Shown here piece after piece: positions 35,606 to 47,600 of a DNA stretch of 64,000 bases. The DNA comes from Linyphia triangularis (Eukaryota > Arthropoda > Arachnida > Araneae > Linyphiidae). The notes under the pieces were generated by a model. The model searched no databases. It was given only the letters and a program-made list of their open reading frames with translations, and was not told where the DNA came from. Made by a program: the position numbers and the translations under genes. The stretch's first letter is position 1, and each line of letters opens with the position of its first letter. Location: assembly GCA_963978545.1 (NCBI GenBank), contig OZ021730.1:12531796-12595795 (forward strand), read 5' to 3'.

Positions 35606-35761
35606 TTATTTTTGGAAACGAACATTAGTTGAATATGATAAAAACATTATTAATGTATCTCTATCAAACTTATATAGTTATTTAACAAACCGTTAAATAT
35701 ATTAATATAATACACTTTGAAATTGGTATTTATTGAATTCTTGTGGCATTAATAAAAAATA

Positions 35762-35995
35762 TGTTGGAAATAATTATTGACAGTTGAATGCCCACCAACT
35801 TACATCAATGTATCTGGCATCAATAATTTCATATAATCATTTTGTTAAAAACTGGCAACTTTTTTTTTAAAGAACATTCCTTTTTTTATTGTTGTCCTTG
35901 CCTGTAATTGTCGCTAACTTCAATATGATTCTTTTTATAACTTATAACAAACTCATGAGAGATTTATTTGATTCAACATTATAACACTTCTAACA
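35762..35995 (+). repeat. Copia 5' LTR
   Basis: It starts TGTTGG and ends CTAACA. It is followed by CATTATCAGCACGATGC, a plausible primer binding region of a Copia element. It matches 44148-44371 over its whole length apart from short indels. Confidence 0.88.
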
Positions 35996-36159
35996 CATTA
36001 TCAGCACGATGCACTCTTGTTGTTGAAAAAGAAAACGCATGACGTTTCCGTTTCTCACATTATAATCTGAAACCGAAGTAAACGAATCGAAGCAAGATTG
36101 CATTTGTTTTTCAAGAAGTTATAAAACATTTTTGCGATATTCTTTCTACTGCAATAGCC

Positions 36160-37280
36160 GCCGACGATTACAAATTGCCAAAATTGAAGGACGACGACTA
36201 TCATTCCTGGTCGATACGAGCACGAGCTGCCCTGATTCATAGGCGATGCTGAGATGCTGTCGAGCTCGGATTCGGCTTGGAAATGAATGCCGAACAATTA
36301 CGCAAAAACGACGAAGCTCTGATGCTGGTTGCTCCTCATTGTTGAAGACAGCTACTTGGATGACATTGGGGACTGTTTACGCTCTTGTGACGCATGGAAT
36401 CTTCTGAAGAAATTACACGCAGAATATGGATTACTTCATGTTAGATTATTATGCTCTATCATTCTTCTCATGTTTATCAACAACGATGTTTGTTTACGTT
36501 TTCCCCCTGACGTCATACCGATGTCGGGTGACGTCGTTGAATCAAAACCATCGTCATTGGATGCTAACGGGGCGGTTCCTTTTCAGGCCCGCACTCGTAT
36601 GGCGATGATATCAAGGTTGTTCTCATGCATCAAGGATGCTGGGGATTTATTTCTGCCACGGAGCCAGCACACTCCAGTCCAAAAGAGAGACGTGATTACC
36701 AACTCCGGAAGGATAGAGCCTATTCTACGATATACCTTGGTGTTGAAAAGGAGTACCGTGCTCTTATAACCACAACACAAGATGGAGCCAAAGCGTGGAC
36801 TACATTAAAAGAACATTTTCGACCCAACACCCGTGCGCGTGTGATATCTCTATTAGACAGTTTCTTTTCGTGCCACTACATAGAAGGAGAAGACATCGGA
36901 CTTTACGCAGCTCTCTTACGAACTATCGTGAATCAACTTGCCGAAGCCGGGCACCCGCTGGAGGACATCTACCAAGCTTTTCAACTGTTAAGGTATTTAC
37001 CGGAAGACTTCCAAGGTATTGTACAAATTTTATATCGATGGAAAAACTCTGACTTTAAATTTGAAAGCGTCTTGAGTGAACTGATTTTAGAAGAAAGCCG
37101 TTTAAAGCAGTCTAAAAATGACTTTAATAGATCCTTAAATGTATCATTTAAAACTTGTGTTGGTAAAGTTAATATAATAACGTTAAATGTAAGCCTATAA
37201 CTAGAAAAGCCAAGAATGTTAAAAGTAAAATAGGGCCTTGCTTTAGGTGTAAAGAGTTTGGCCATTCAATTGTAGATTTT
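36160..37280 (+). pseudogene. Copia gag relic (two gag starts, zinc knuckle)
   Basis: A first gag-like start near 36175 reads LPKLKDDDYHSWSIRARAAL and continues to LLIVEDSYLDDIGDCLRSCD with GLLHVRLL (to about 36465). A second, different gag start follows (GDDIKVVLMHQGCWGFIS near 36600-36655). It continues into the long frame 36625-37200 with RDYQLRKDRAYSTIYLGVEK, KAWTTLKEHFRP and LRYLPEDFQGI. A knuckle CFRCKEFGHS lies near 37240, with its last Cys lost. Two Copia families therefore seem to be joined within gag. Confidence 0.75.
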
Positions 37281-37339
37281 AAACAAGTCTAAATGTAATA
37301 ATGGTGCTAGTAATTCTTATATAACTGAAGCTTTCATTA

Positions 37340-38058
37340 GCCAGAGTGATTATAAAGTCGATAATTGTTCATGGGTATTTAACTCGGCCGCATCTACTCA
37401 TTTTTGCAGTAACAGAGCACTGTTTAGTACTTTTGAACCTGTTACAAATACTAATATGACCCTTGCAATTGGTGAAGTGACAAGCCCGGTTGAAGGGATT
37501 GGCACTGTAAATTTCTATTTTATGACAGATGGTAACAAAATGGACATTGTGAGCTAACAAATGTTATGTTTTCTCCCAAGTTACATAGAAGTATTTTGTC
37601 AGGTTCTGCATTTGATAAGGGAGGTGCAACCTTTGTTGGTAAAAATGGGAAAATCGTTGTTCACAATAAGGAAGGAGACAAGTTATTTTACGCTAGAAGG
37701 GTCAATGGGTTGTATTATTGTAAACCTAGATATTCTAATGTCTCTTCTCTTAAGGAACAAGGTAAAAATGCGTTTAGTTTGACTGCTGAGGATAAACAGT
37801 TAGAAGTATGGCATGATAGATTTTGTCATATTAACACTAAATATTTGGTTCACACTAGCACCAATGATAGTGTTAAAGGTTTGCCCGAACTTAAAAACTC
37901 CAATTTAGATTGTGAGAATTGCAGATTAGCTAAAACTAAACGAGTTCCATTTAAGAAAACTGCCACTATTAGGTCTCATAAACCACTTGAATTGGTAAAT
38001 ATGGACGTTTGTGGTCCGTTACCCACGGTGTCTAATGGAGGATGCAAATACTTTCTTT
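37340..38058 (+). pseudogene. Copia protease and integrase N-terminal relic
   Basis: The protease region reads WVFNSAASTHFCSNRALF near 37372-37425, where active Copia proteases have Asp-Ser-Gly. The Asp and Gly are replaced, so the site is dead. The frame 37566-38058 gives GLYYCKPRY, WHDRFCHINTKYLV, CENCRLAKTKRVPF (HHCC zinc motif of the GAG-pre-integrase domain) and LVNMDVCGPLPTVSNGGCKY (first catalytic Asp of integrase). Copia sequence stops at about 38058. Confidence 0.85.
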
Positions 38059-41000
38059 CCAGTAAATCTAATCTTGAGCCTTTCATAAAAGAAGCTACTG
38101 AAATAATGAAAAGAGGCAAATTTGACTTGAGAGGGTGGGCAAATACAGCCTTGGATTTTTGCAACTTGAGGGATCCCATTAAGATAAATGTTTTAGGATT
38201 TATGTGGGATAAACAGGCAGATACATTAGAACTGAGTTCAGAGGGGTTATATTTCGATGAAAATGAAAAAGTGACCAAAAGAAAAATCCTAATCGCTTCT
38301 TAATGGAATTTATGATCCTATTGGATATACAACTCCTATTTTGCTGCAACCCAAAATGATATTACAGTCGGTTTGGAAAGACAAAATGCAATGGGATGCC
38401 GAGGTGAACAAAGATATTAAGAAGAAATTTCTAAAATGGACCAAGGAACTGCCCTACCTTACGAGTATCAGAATTCCTCGTTGGATCGGCACATCGACTA
38501 TATCAAGTACGAGTCTTCACATTTTCTGTGACGCTAGTCAGAACGCATACGCAGCTATCGTTTTTGCAAGATGTGAATCCATCAGCGATGGAATAACGGT
38601 ACAATTGCTTCAAGCAAAAAGTAGAATTTCTCCTCTGAAAAGCATCACAATTCCGAGGATGGAACTGCTGTCTGCCACTATTGCAGCCAGATTATATGAC
38701 TCAGTGAAAGACTGTTTAAAGTTAAACCAAGTACAAGCTTTCTTTTGGACCGATTCGTCTACAGTTCTCACATGGATAAAAAGAAAGAGAGCTAAAAATT
38801 GAACCATGACTCTTCGCCATGATGGTACTAGAGTTAAGGTTGTATTTTTGTGTTACAGAGAAAAACATAGCTGACCATGTAATGAAATATTTCCCCCAAC
38901 AAACCATGAAGTTGTCAGAAATTGAGCTAACAAATCGAATTCTCCAGATGACCAAAACCCCAGAAGGGGAACAGGCATTTCTTATTTTCTATCTCAGTTT
39001 GGATTATATATCATGGAATTTGCAGTGGAGATATTACATGGCATTCTTGTTCTTTTTCCAAATGGATTGTAGGTTCGGGACACCAGGGTTACTAACATTC
39101 ACACATTGGTTCTTCCAAAATTGTAAAGTCTTCAGCTCTCACCGCTTCACTCCCCCAGAACTTGATTCAAATGGAAACCCAATAGAGACTATTTTTGGAC
39201 TGGACACAGTGGCGGGTTTGAAGGATTAAGAAAAAAAGCTTGGACATTGATTGATACAAATTGCCATATTGTTAGAAGTTGAACGACCAGACGGGTACCT
39301 CCTCTAGCAGACAACCATTTGAAAAGTAATTCTAAATGACAAAAGAAAACTTTTCAGCACATATTGGCAAGACAAAGCTACACCATGTCCTGGACATATC
39401 AAAATACAGGTCGAAAAAGTGAAAAAGACTGTGGGAACACTTGTACCTATTGGGTTACCATCCATAGGAAGTGAAAATCTTTACGGGGATTACAGTTTGA
39501 AAACAAAGTAGAAATCAAAGGACTCTTCTAGTTGTCAAGAGAAGAATGTAAGCTAGACACAGCATCTATCTTATGGGGGCTAGCCAAAGAACAACCTTGC
39601 ATCTCCGAGGCCTTACTTAATCATGCCAAGGGCGTTCAACAATCCACTCCAACGGTTGTGGAAACGAGATATCAAGTGGCTAGAGAGATATGGGATGGTA
39701 TACAGCGAAAGATGGCACATTTACGTGCTAACCCTCAAAAACCACCCTATCATAACAACAACATGCTAATTCCCGGATTAAACATCAGAACATGTAATAC
39801 TTACCTCCGGTTTCATGATACTTTGTCATCAGTCTAGTAGGTGGACACTTTGACTAGTAGACAATTGGTTCTAATGTATATCAACATTTGTTCCTATAAC
39901 AAGAACATATTATTACCATCTGAGGAGCGGTGTGTTGCTGTGTTATGACTGGGGAGATAACCTACTGAAGAAGTTAGGGAATAAGGCATACCAATTGATA
40001 AAATCTTGGGAACCCATTACCCTTGGCATGGCTTTTGGACCATGAAGATCCTTGGTTTTACTCAGATGAGTTTTTCAATCAAATGATCACCGATTATCAT
40101 AGTAAATATCTAGAATTGACAGACATATCCTGTCAAGAAGAAATCTGATCTCTGTTAAGTGATCAATTATTGTAAGTGTAATCTGGGGTCGTATCTGGAG
40201 ATGTCTGAACTTTTCGGGCTTTATAGACACTGGGGACACACCCTACAGTAGATGTGGCTGCGGGATGTAGAAAAGTCCAGAAAATTGCAAAAGCCAAAAA
40301 AGATCCCGATCTAAACGTGCTATACAGAGTATCAGGAAGTTTCAATCGATATTTCATCATAAGTTATATCAAGAAACATGGATGTTGGCCAGCTGTCACT
40401 CCAGAATCAAAGTTGATACCGGGCAATTTGGGAAGATTAATACGATATGGAGTCACTGATATTTCTGAATTTGATTCCAATATAAATATAGAAGACTGGG
40501 CACAAATAACATTTGAAAAACTGTTTGAGTTTGACTATTATCCTGATTGGAGCCAACTTATCGAAGATAAGGCTATAGCCCCATATTTAAAAGATTGGTC
40601 CACAATATATGATCACAATCTCACCCATCTCCCAAAAACTACCACAACAACTAATAGAAGAGTCATATTGGAATGTCTACAACGAACAGAAGTCAATATA
40701 AAAGATATATGTGATAAAATTAGGACAAGAGACATTCCTGAGGACTGGAAGATTATATTGGTTCATGCAAAAGAAAGAGTTTGAAGTGCACCGTATCAAG
40801 TGGAAGTTTAGTCCTCCCACTTCGCCATGGTGGGGAGGATTCTAGGAGAGGCTCATTCGCATATTGAAAGATCTTCTGAGAAAGAATCTAGGGCATGCTG
40901 CATTGGACCTCGATGAGCTCGCTACTCTGGTTGTAGAATGTGAATCCATCATGAATAATCGACCATTGACATGTGTCAGAGGAGCCTGAAGTAAGAACAC

Positions 41001-41991
41001 TTACACCAGCAATGTTCTTGCAAAGTTTGCCTGGTAGCGAAATGCCAGAGCTGGATAATATCGAAAAAACAAGCATCATAAAGAGATGGAATTATATTCA
41101 GAGACTTAGAGAAGATCTTAAACAGCGCTTCAAAAAAGAATATTTAGGTTTTCTTCGATCTTCAAACAGTAATCGCACTGACACCATCGAAGTTGGAGAT
41201 GTAGTTTTGATAGGCAGTGATGATAAGAAACATGTGGAATGGCCACTGGCGGTAGTGAAGGAGATATTTCCAGGGAGGGACAACATCTGTCGGCTCGTCA
41301 AAGTAAAGACCTCGAAAGGGATGCATCTGCGACCAATTCAGCGACTATATCCGTTGGAAATTCGAGAAGAGGATAGACGAGCCAATTTCAACCTTGATCC
41401 TGATGGAGCAATTTCCACACCTGAGCCTGACCCAACCTTAGATGATCATGAGCACCTACCCAAAGAGAATGTTCGTTCTTCTTCCCGATGACACTGAAAT
41501 GGTAGTAAAGACGAGGTCGGGACGCGTCGTAAAGCCCCTTCAGAAATTTAGTTTCTAAAATTGCTATTTTGTATATGTATAACAATTGAATTTATATTAA
41601 TCATGTCTTTTCTCTTTTTTTGAGTTTTTTCAGTTCTTCAAAACTCAAGGTGGGGAGGATGTTGTGACTAGCCCCTTTCATTTCTCTCTTTCAAAGATGG
41701 GTGGGCAAGATGATCGTCCGTCACGTGTTTGGAGTCGTCCAATTGGGAACATGCATATAGAAATGTGCATTAGAGAGAGAAGTTTTGTAATTTTATTATT
41801 GGAAATAAAACTTTAACGGAGAAAGGGCCAGTCCCGTAGGAGTCCTTTAAAACTCCAATTAAATGTAAATAATCTTAACTTTTTTTAATTAAATCTTTTA
41901 AACTTAAGCAGGCCTATGTTGTCTCTTCTTCTATCATTTGTCGTTTGGATCTGTGAGCAGTCTAGTCTCTAGGAGGTAATAGAATCAACAG
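38059..41991 (+). mobile_element. BEL/Pao 3' half inserted in Copia pol, with 3' LTR
   Basis: BEL reverse transcriptase C-terminal part and RNase H (38059-38778) contain FIKEATEIMKRGKFDLRGWA, NVLGFMWDKQ, LHIFCDASQNAYAAIVF, IPRMELLSATIAARL and FFWTDSSTVLTWIKR. Integrase C-terminal part resumes at about 40785 (RIKWKFSPPTSPWWGGF, NNRPLTCV) and the DUF5641 tail at 40973-41491 (EWPLAVVKEIFPGRDNICRL, LRPIQRLYPLEI). A polypurine tract (GGTGGGGAGGA) precedes a 3' LTR at about 41660-41991 (TGTTG...CAACA ends, aataaaa inside). There is no 5' LTR. Between 38779 and 40779 BEL sequence is replaced by viral L sequence. Confidence 0.85.
38779..40779 (+). pseudogene. endogenous mononegavirus-type L polymerase fragment, permuted order
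   Basis: Plus-strand frames match the RNA polymerase region of negative-strand (Mononegavirales/Jingchuvirales-type) L proteins. The left part (38783-about 39520) starts at the KERE-LKI motif, then LELRLYFCVTEKNIADH, FPQQTMKLSEIELTNR, a degraded motif A (ISWNLQWR) and FTPPELDSNGNP. The right part (about 39530-40779) holds sequence that lies upstream in L (LFGLYRHWGH near 40212, YIKKHGCWP, IEDKAIAPYLKDWSTIY, IPEDWKIILVHAKER) and ends at the same KER motif. The halves are thus in reversed order. The 11-bp aaaagaaagag stands at both ends (38779-38789, 40769-40779). Stops and frameshifts abound. The exact virus family is undetermined. Confidence 0.78.
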
Positions 41992-41999
41992 TAAGGGTG

Positions 42000-43200
42000 A
42001 GACATTTGACGAAGTCTTTAGCCCAGTGGTTAACTTTTCTATCATAAGGTGGTTTTTTTCGATACTTGTATGTTTACTAGGATGGACACATTGTCAATTG
42101 GACGTTAAAGCTGCGTATTTATATGCTAATTTAGGTGATGAAATATATATGTATCAGCCCAGGGGTTTGTAAATTGTGATCATCCCAATTATGTTTGCCT
42201 ATTAAACAGGGCAATTTATGGTCTCCACCAAAGTGGTAGGGAGTGGTATTTTGAAATCCATAATGTTTTAGAAGACCTTAAGTTTGAAAAATTGAAGTGG
42301 ATAAATTGGATATATAGTTTTGAAAATAATGTCTTGTTACTATTATATGTATATGATATTGTGTTATTTGGTAAATCATCCGAACATATCAATAGGGTTA
42401 TTGAAATGTTATCTAAATTCGATCTGAAAGTAATGGGGGAAAACTAAATTACTTCTTGGTATTGAATTTCAGGAGGAAGGTGGTAAACTGTTTATTCACC
42501 AGAGAAGCTATATAGATAAAATTTGTAATATGTTCCGAGAATTTAAATTTCCCATTTCTTCACTGCCTATTTCTAAAGGTGTGTTACTGTCAAAGATCGA
42601 TTGTCCGATCTCTCAAAGCGAAATTAAGGAAATGTCACTTTTGCCGTATAGAAGCATTCTAGGTTGCCTGTCTTACTTGGCAAGTCGTACCAGGCCAGAT
42701 ATTTCTTATGCGGTAAATGTACTTTCACAATTTCAAGAAAATCCTGGTCTTACACATTGGAAGTGTCTACTAAGGTTGCTTGGTTACATTGAGTCCACAA
42801 AAGATAAAATGCTAGATCTAAGTAAGATCGAGAAACTGAACGTAACTTGCTACAGTGATTCCGATTTTACGGCGAATAGAGACGATAGCGTGCCCATGGG
42901 TGGTATAATATTATTTGTTGATCAAGTCTCTATTATTTGGCGATCGTACAAGCATAAGTGTGTCAGTCTTTCGACCATGGAGGCCGAATACATAACTTTA
43001 ACGGAGGCTGCAAAAGAAGTTTTATGGATGATTAGAATTTTCGAGGATTGTAAAAATTTAACTTTGTTTGAAGTAGATTCAAATAGTTCTATTTTTAAAC
43101 TTTTATGTAATAACCGAGCCACAATCGATTTTTCAAATTCGCCCATAGAAAATAATAGAACGAAGCATTTTGATTACCACTATACGAACAGGTACATTTG
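42000..43200 (+). pseudogene. Copia reverse transcriptase and RNase H relic
   Basis: After the BEL LTR, Copia pol resumes with GETFDEVFSPVVN and CQLDVKAAYLYANLGDEIYM (motif A Asp kept). Then comes a decayed YVDD region near 42345-42360 (LLLYVYDIVLF, one Asp replaced). The frame 42530-43201 reads YRSILGCLSYLASRTRPDIS, TCYSDSDFTANRDDSVPMGG, VSLSTMEAEYITLTEAAKEV and NNRTKHFDYHY, the RNase H and C-terminal end. The last 223 codons are open. Confidence 0.85.
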
Positions 43201-44147
43201 AAGGTACCACTATACGACAGGCGGTTTAAGGTAAAAGGTACTCACAACGCAATGTTTGGAAATCAAGGAATTGAATATTGTATTATTTAATTAGCTTTAA
43301 CTGTAGTGTAATAATAAACAAAACATAACACTCCCCCCCTTCCCCTTCTTGTGTCAATTCAGAGCTACTACGAGTAGACTCGGTGTCTTACTGATCAAAA
43401 GAAACATCTCTCCTCAGAAGAATGGATAATAAATCCAGTTGTCTTGGAAGCCAGACATAGCTGGACATTGGCGCCCCTTTTGGACACTTCAGACGGTTTT
43501 TAAGAATTTAGGGTCCCCCTTGCCGGTCACAAAAAAGACCTACCGACCTACTAACCAGAGAACAAGGGCGTGTTTTTGTGCCACCTTCGCTCTTGGAAAT
43601 CACCAATAGAGGGAATATAACACACCTCTCGATGATGCCACCAATGCTGGACCTTCAGAGTAATTTAAAAAAGCAATGAGAAGAATTGACTTTTAGATTT
43701 TAAACCACTTCGCTTCCAGCTCTCTTAGTTCCAACACTCTCTGTAAACTGAGGGACATAGTCCTGCTTTTAGTAAAATCAAACTTAATTTGATCTACTTC
43801 CGACCATGTTGGGTCGTGTAGCTGTGACCACTATCTGGGTAAGTCCGAATTACTTGTAATCTGTGACCCATTTGTTGATTAAATGAATTGTATTTAACTC
43901 GTGTTCAAGCTGCTGTCATTCCTTTAACTTTAATTTATGGCAAATTTGGATGGTATAATATCTGGTGTTTTTAAATACTACAAAATCCACTATACAAACT
44001 AATTTATCACTGTGCCTTTACCACAGATGTGATGCAAAAAGGGTATCAAAAGGGACACTTCGTAACCTGAAATATGCAATGACTGTGCTTACATGAAAAA
44101 CATTTATGCATATAAGTTAATGATAAACTGTAACAATTAAGAGGGCG
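43201..44147. other. Copia 3' noncoding region
   Basis: No coding motif lies between the RNase H end and the 3' LTR. The first 130 bp are repeated at 23983-24115. A purine-rich AAGAGGGCG precedes the 3' LTR and is the likely polypurine tract. Confidence 0.5.
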
Positions 44148-44371
44148 TGTTGGAAATAATTATTGACAGTTGAATGCCCACCAACTTACATCAATGTATC
44201 TGGCATAAATAATTTCATTTGTTAAAAACTGGCAACTTCTTTTTTATAGAACATTCCTTTTTTTGTTGTTGTCCTGCCTGTAATCGTCGCTAACTTCAAT
44301 ATGATTCTTTTTATAACTTATAACAAACTCATGAGAGATTTATTTAATTCAACATTATAACACTTCAAACA
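44148..44371 (+). repeat. Copia 3' LTR
   Basis: This 224-bp copy matches the 5' LTR at 35762-35995, with a 5-bp target duplication aaata at 44372-44376. It directly adjoins the 14-bp repeat that begins the toti-like insertion at 44377. Confidence 0.88.
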
Positions 44372-44390
44372 AAATATACAAAGGTAAGGT

Positions 44391-44624
44391 TATGTTTTAA
44401 ACAAATTACGAGATTACGAATGGACATACTGTCCAAGACTAGCGCTTGAAAAAGGACCAATATTCTGGGCTGCTTTTTGCAGACTTTCCAGACCGTCTAA
44501 AGAAAAAGCTATTGCTGGCTGTTTGATACAGGCTCTCAAGGGCACAACAGTCACAGGCCGCACCAACCTTTGCTGGTTGAGAGACTTAACTGGAGATGGG
44601 GATGTTGAGTCTAATCCTGGACCT
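44391..44624 (+). pseudogene. toti-like ORF1 start: dsRBD end and 2A peptide
   Basis: The frame is open from the very first viral base. RPSKEKAIAGCLIQALKG looks like the second helix of a double-stranded RNA binding domain. It is followed by LRDLTGDGDVESNPGP, with the 2A motif DVESNPGP at 44601-44624, where ribosomes skip a peptide bond between Gly and Pro. In infectious myonecrosis virus a small dsRNA-binding protein is released by such a 2A site from the start of ORF1, which is the same arrangement. 2A peptides also occur in some LINEs, but no LINE domain is adjacent. Confidence 0.75.
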
Positions 44625-47600
44625 GTTGTCACTCTAGATATGGATGAAATTACCTCAGCACCTACTATGGCTGATCTTATGGCTAGTGAACTACAAACTG
44701 CTAATTTTCCCATTCAGCATTGGGCTCACCATAGAGTTACCGGTTTTCTTACCGAGGCTGGTGAGTACCTGGGACGACTCAACCAAATAATAAATCCGTC
44801 ATATGCTACCCAAGATGAACATACGCTGAACATACACCTCTGCCTACCAGAGAGGCCTGGCTTTATCCCCGCACTTTACCTCTGCGCATTGAAGACGGAG
44901 GGGATAGGCAAGAAAGATTTCTAGAGGCTCGTTTTCGTGTGAGAGAACCGAACGACCCACCAGGATGTGGATTTAGAGGCGCACCACCCGGTGACGATCC
45001 ACCCGTACAGTATCAGCCCCATTCACCTGGTGGCGAGCCCAGAGCTGATATACCCAGAAATCGCCCTGAACCAGGAACCCCCGAATGGGACATTTACATC
45101 AGGGAACACCAACAGGACTATTACGGAGGCGAAGACCTCATAGTGCAAATACACGTTGGAGAGGGCTGGATATACGATAATCTGGATCCTGCCGGTGCTT
45201 TTTACCCAGACCTCTGGGATCACGTCGACGATCATGTTCAGTGGGAAGGCTTCCTTCCCGATGGAATACCTGCTATGGACAATGAACCAACTCACGTTAT
45301 GTTGTCTGGTGCACCAGTTTTGTTCATAAATGCATATGATGAACCATACCAAAACCCCGAAAAACCAGGACTAGTGGAGACAGCGGCTGCAAGAGATTTC
45401 ATGGCAACTATCGACATGAATACCACAATCTATTCTCATAGACCTGACCCACTTATAAGCGGATATAGAAAATCTGATAAGCAAGCGTATTTGATGAGTT
45501 TTCGCACACGCGACCAGTCGGGTAGAGACATGATTGTACCAGGCTTAGTACCAGCAGCTAATTATGATAGTTTCGTTGCCAAATTGTCTCTCTACATGCA
45601 GTGGCTGCAAATTACTGCAGTCCAGCAGGGCCGTTACCCGAGGTCAACCACCCCTTTTCACTCCTTGGATACGGGATCTACCGCCAGAAATTTATACAAC
45701 CGCCGTGAACGCATCGCCAATTCCTAACGAAAACTGTGGAGGCTATGCTGACCCTCGCTTTCCATTTATAGATGACCCTCGTTTTGACAAGAGAAGTGTT
45801 ATCTATTTTCATTTAAGTTATGAAACAGTACCAAAAGGGTCTGACGTGTTGTTTATACCGGAGGAGTGGCATTCCAGTGATTATATGCGAACTATAGCTC
45901 TCTTCATTGCCTGTATCGCACCTTGGCCCTATGGTAATTTGGGTCTGAGAAAACGAGCAGAAGACACAGTATCTGGTGCAGCAGCTGAAGTTTTCTATAA
46001 CTGGATGGGCGGTTTGTTACACCTGCCAGGACCTTACGAGATTCATGTTATGTGGCCCCGTTGTACACCGCGCCAAGTACGGGGAAACGCGGCAGTCATA
46101 GATTGGAATGCCTTTGCGATGTTCCCACCTTTCAGCGGACCCGATGCAATGGCAGAGTGGGGACCTTTTAGAAATTTTAGAGTTGGCGGAGACGTCGTAG
46201 AAGCCCAACCCGAAGCAGTACCGCTATCGTGGTTCATAATGTCTTGGGCATCGTCCTTCTGTATTGAAGATTCACAGTGCATAACTACTTTTCTCCAGCG
46301 TAATGGCATCTTGGACGGCGCTTGGTGTGCCTTTTTTGACTTTTTGACAGTATGGACCATACGCACCACGGGCATGACTTGTTTGCCAGAAGGAGAACTG
46401 GGATGACCAACAGTAGCAGACAGAGAACACTACTTGGCTAACCATGAGGCTGAAATTATTACCCGCCATGTATGGGGAAATGAAGTGCCAAAACTTGATC
46501 CTAACATCAGTTGGGTGGATTTTGTTCCAAATAGATACGACGGCAGACTGCCCGCCACTACAATTGCTGCCATGAGCGCCCTTTCCAGCGGCTTCTTTAT
46601 AGGAGCGTACCCTGTTTCACATCCTCACCCATCCATCAGTCTGGGGTTATATAGCCATTCTTGGATAGCCATGACTCAAGTTGCTTTTCGTGTCACGGCC
46701 ATAGCCAAGCAGTATACACTAGCTTATTTTGGCCTAACTACTGAGGCTTTGCGTGCTTGGCGCCAGCGAATGGCATACTCTCATTTATCAGAGATAGTAC
46801 GCCGAATTTTCCCATCTACGGAACTCAAGGACCCGCTTGGCCTTTTGGTTGTTGACAGACTGATAGCTTTCATGACAGATGCTGGTTTTTCCAAGATGAC
46901 TTCGGGACATAACATGCTTCGCACAGTGACACGTCCACGTCATTGGACCCCTACCATCAGAGACCGTCTGCGTGAGGAGGACTTGACTTCAACAGTTCCT
47001 ATTTGTTATCCAGATGCATATTTTTCCCTGGAATCGAAACGAGCCATTAGAGATTGGTCACCCTTTGTCTTGGAAAACAGAGGCTGGGGGACTGTTGGTC
47101 TGCGAACCGAAAAAGGGCACGAAATGTCACGTGGTCATCATAATGGAGCATACTGTGCTGACACGACCTTCCATGGCGTACAGGCCAGTACTGCGGATTC
47201 TTTTGTTCTAGATGCCATGTCGAGATGGAACCAGCGGCTGCTAATGCTGGGAGGACCCTTCACAATGTCAAGTATTAGTGATGACACAGATATGCCCAAT
47301 ATAATTCCTGCTCACACGTTGCCGTGCATACATCCTTTCATGGCTGATCGCAGTTATCCTGATGGAATAAACCATATCAACGCATGGTTCTACAGCTGTA
47401 GCCAGTGGTTCAGCAATTTTCTTACTTCAGATCTCAGGTATTATATGCCCCAAGTACCAGCTGATGACCCCTATTCTGTAGTTGCTGTCCAGCGGAGCTT
47501 GGGAAGAGCGTCTCTAAATTGGTATGTGTGGCGCTTCTCAAGTGAGACGGCCACCGGTATCTACACAAACGCAGAAGAGAGAACAGACAACCGGACATCG

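Larger units (their letters stand above)
35762..44371 (+). mobile_element. Copia LTR retrotransposon with nested insertion
   Basis: Two LTRs (35762-35995 and 44148-44371) share a near-identical sequence beginning TGTTGGAAATAATTATTGAC and ending in AACA, and a 5-bp target duplication aaata sits at 35757-35761 and 44372-44376. The order inside is gag, zinc knuckle, protease, integrase N-terminal part, then a BEL/Pao piece (38059-41991), then Copia reverse transcriptase C-terminal part and RNase H. The internal domains are broken by stops, and the middle of pol is missing. The LTRs differ by several substitutions and indels, so the insertion is not recent. Confidence 0.9.

Noticed and set aside
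44523..44924. LINE with an N-terminal 2A peptide (known in some CR1/L2 and Ingi elements)
   Set aside because: No endonuclease or LINE reverse transcriptase follows. The downstream sequence is capsid-like, then a polymerase with a totivirus-like motif A.
46043..46375. Minus-strand frames across the capsid region (also 45023-45352 and 47434-47673)
   Set aside because: They are reverse shadows of the plus-strand viral frames, with no recognisable domain.
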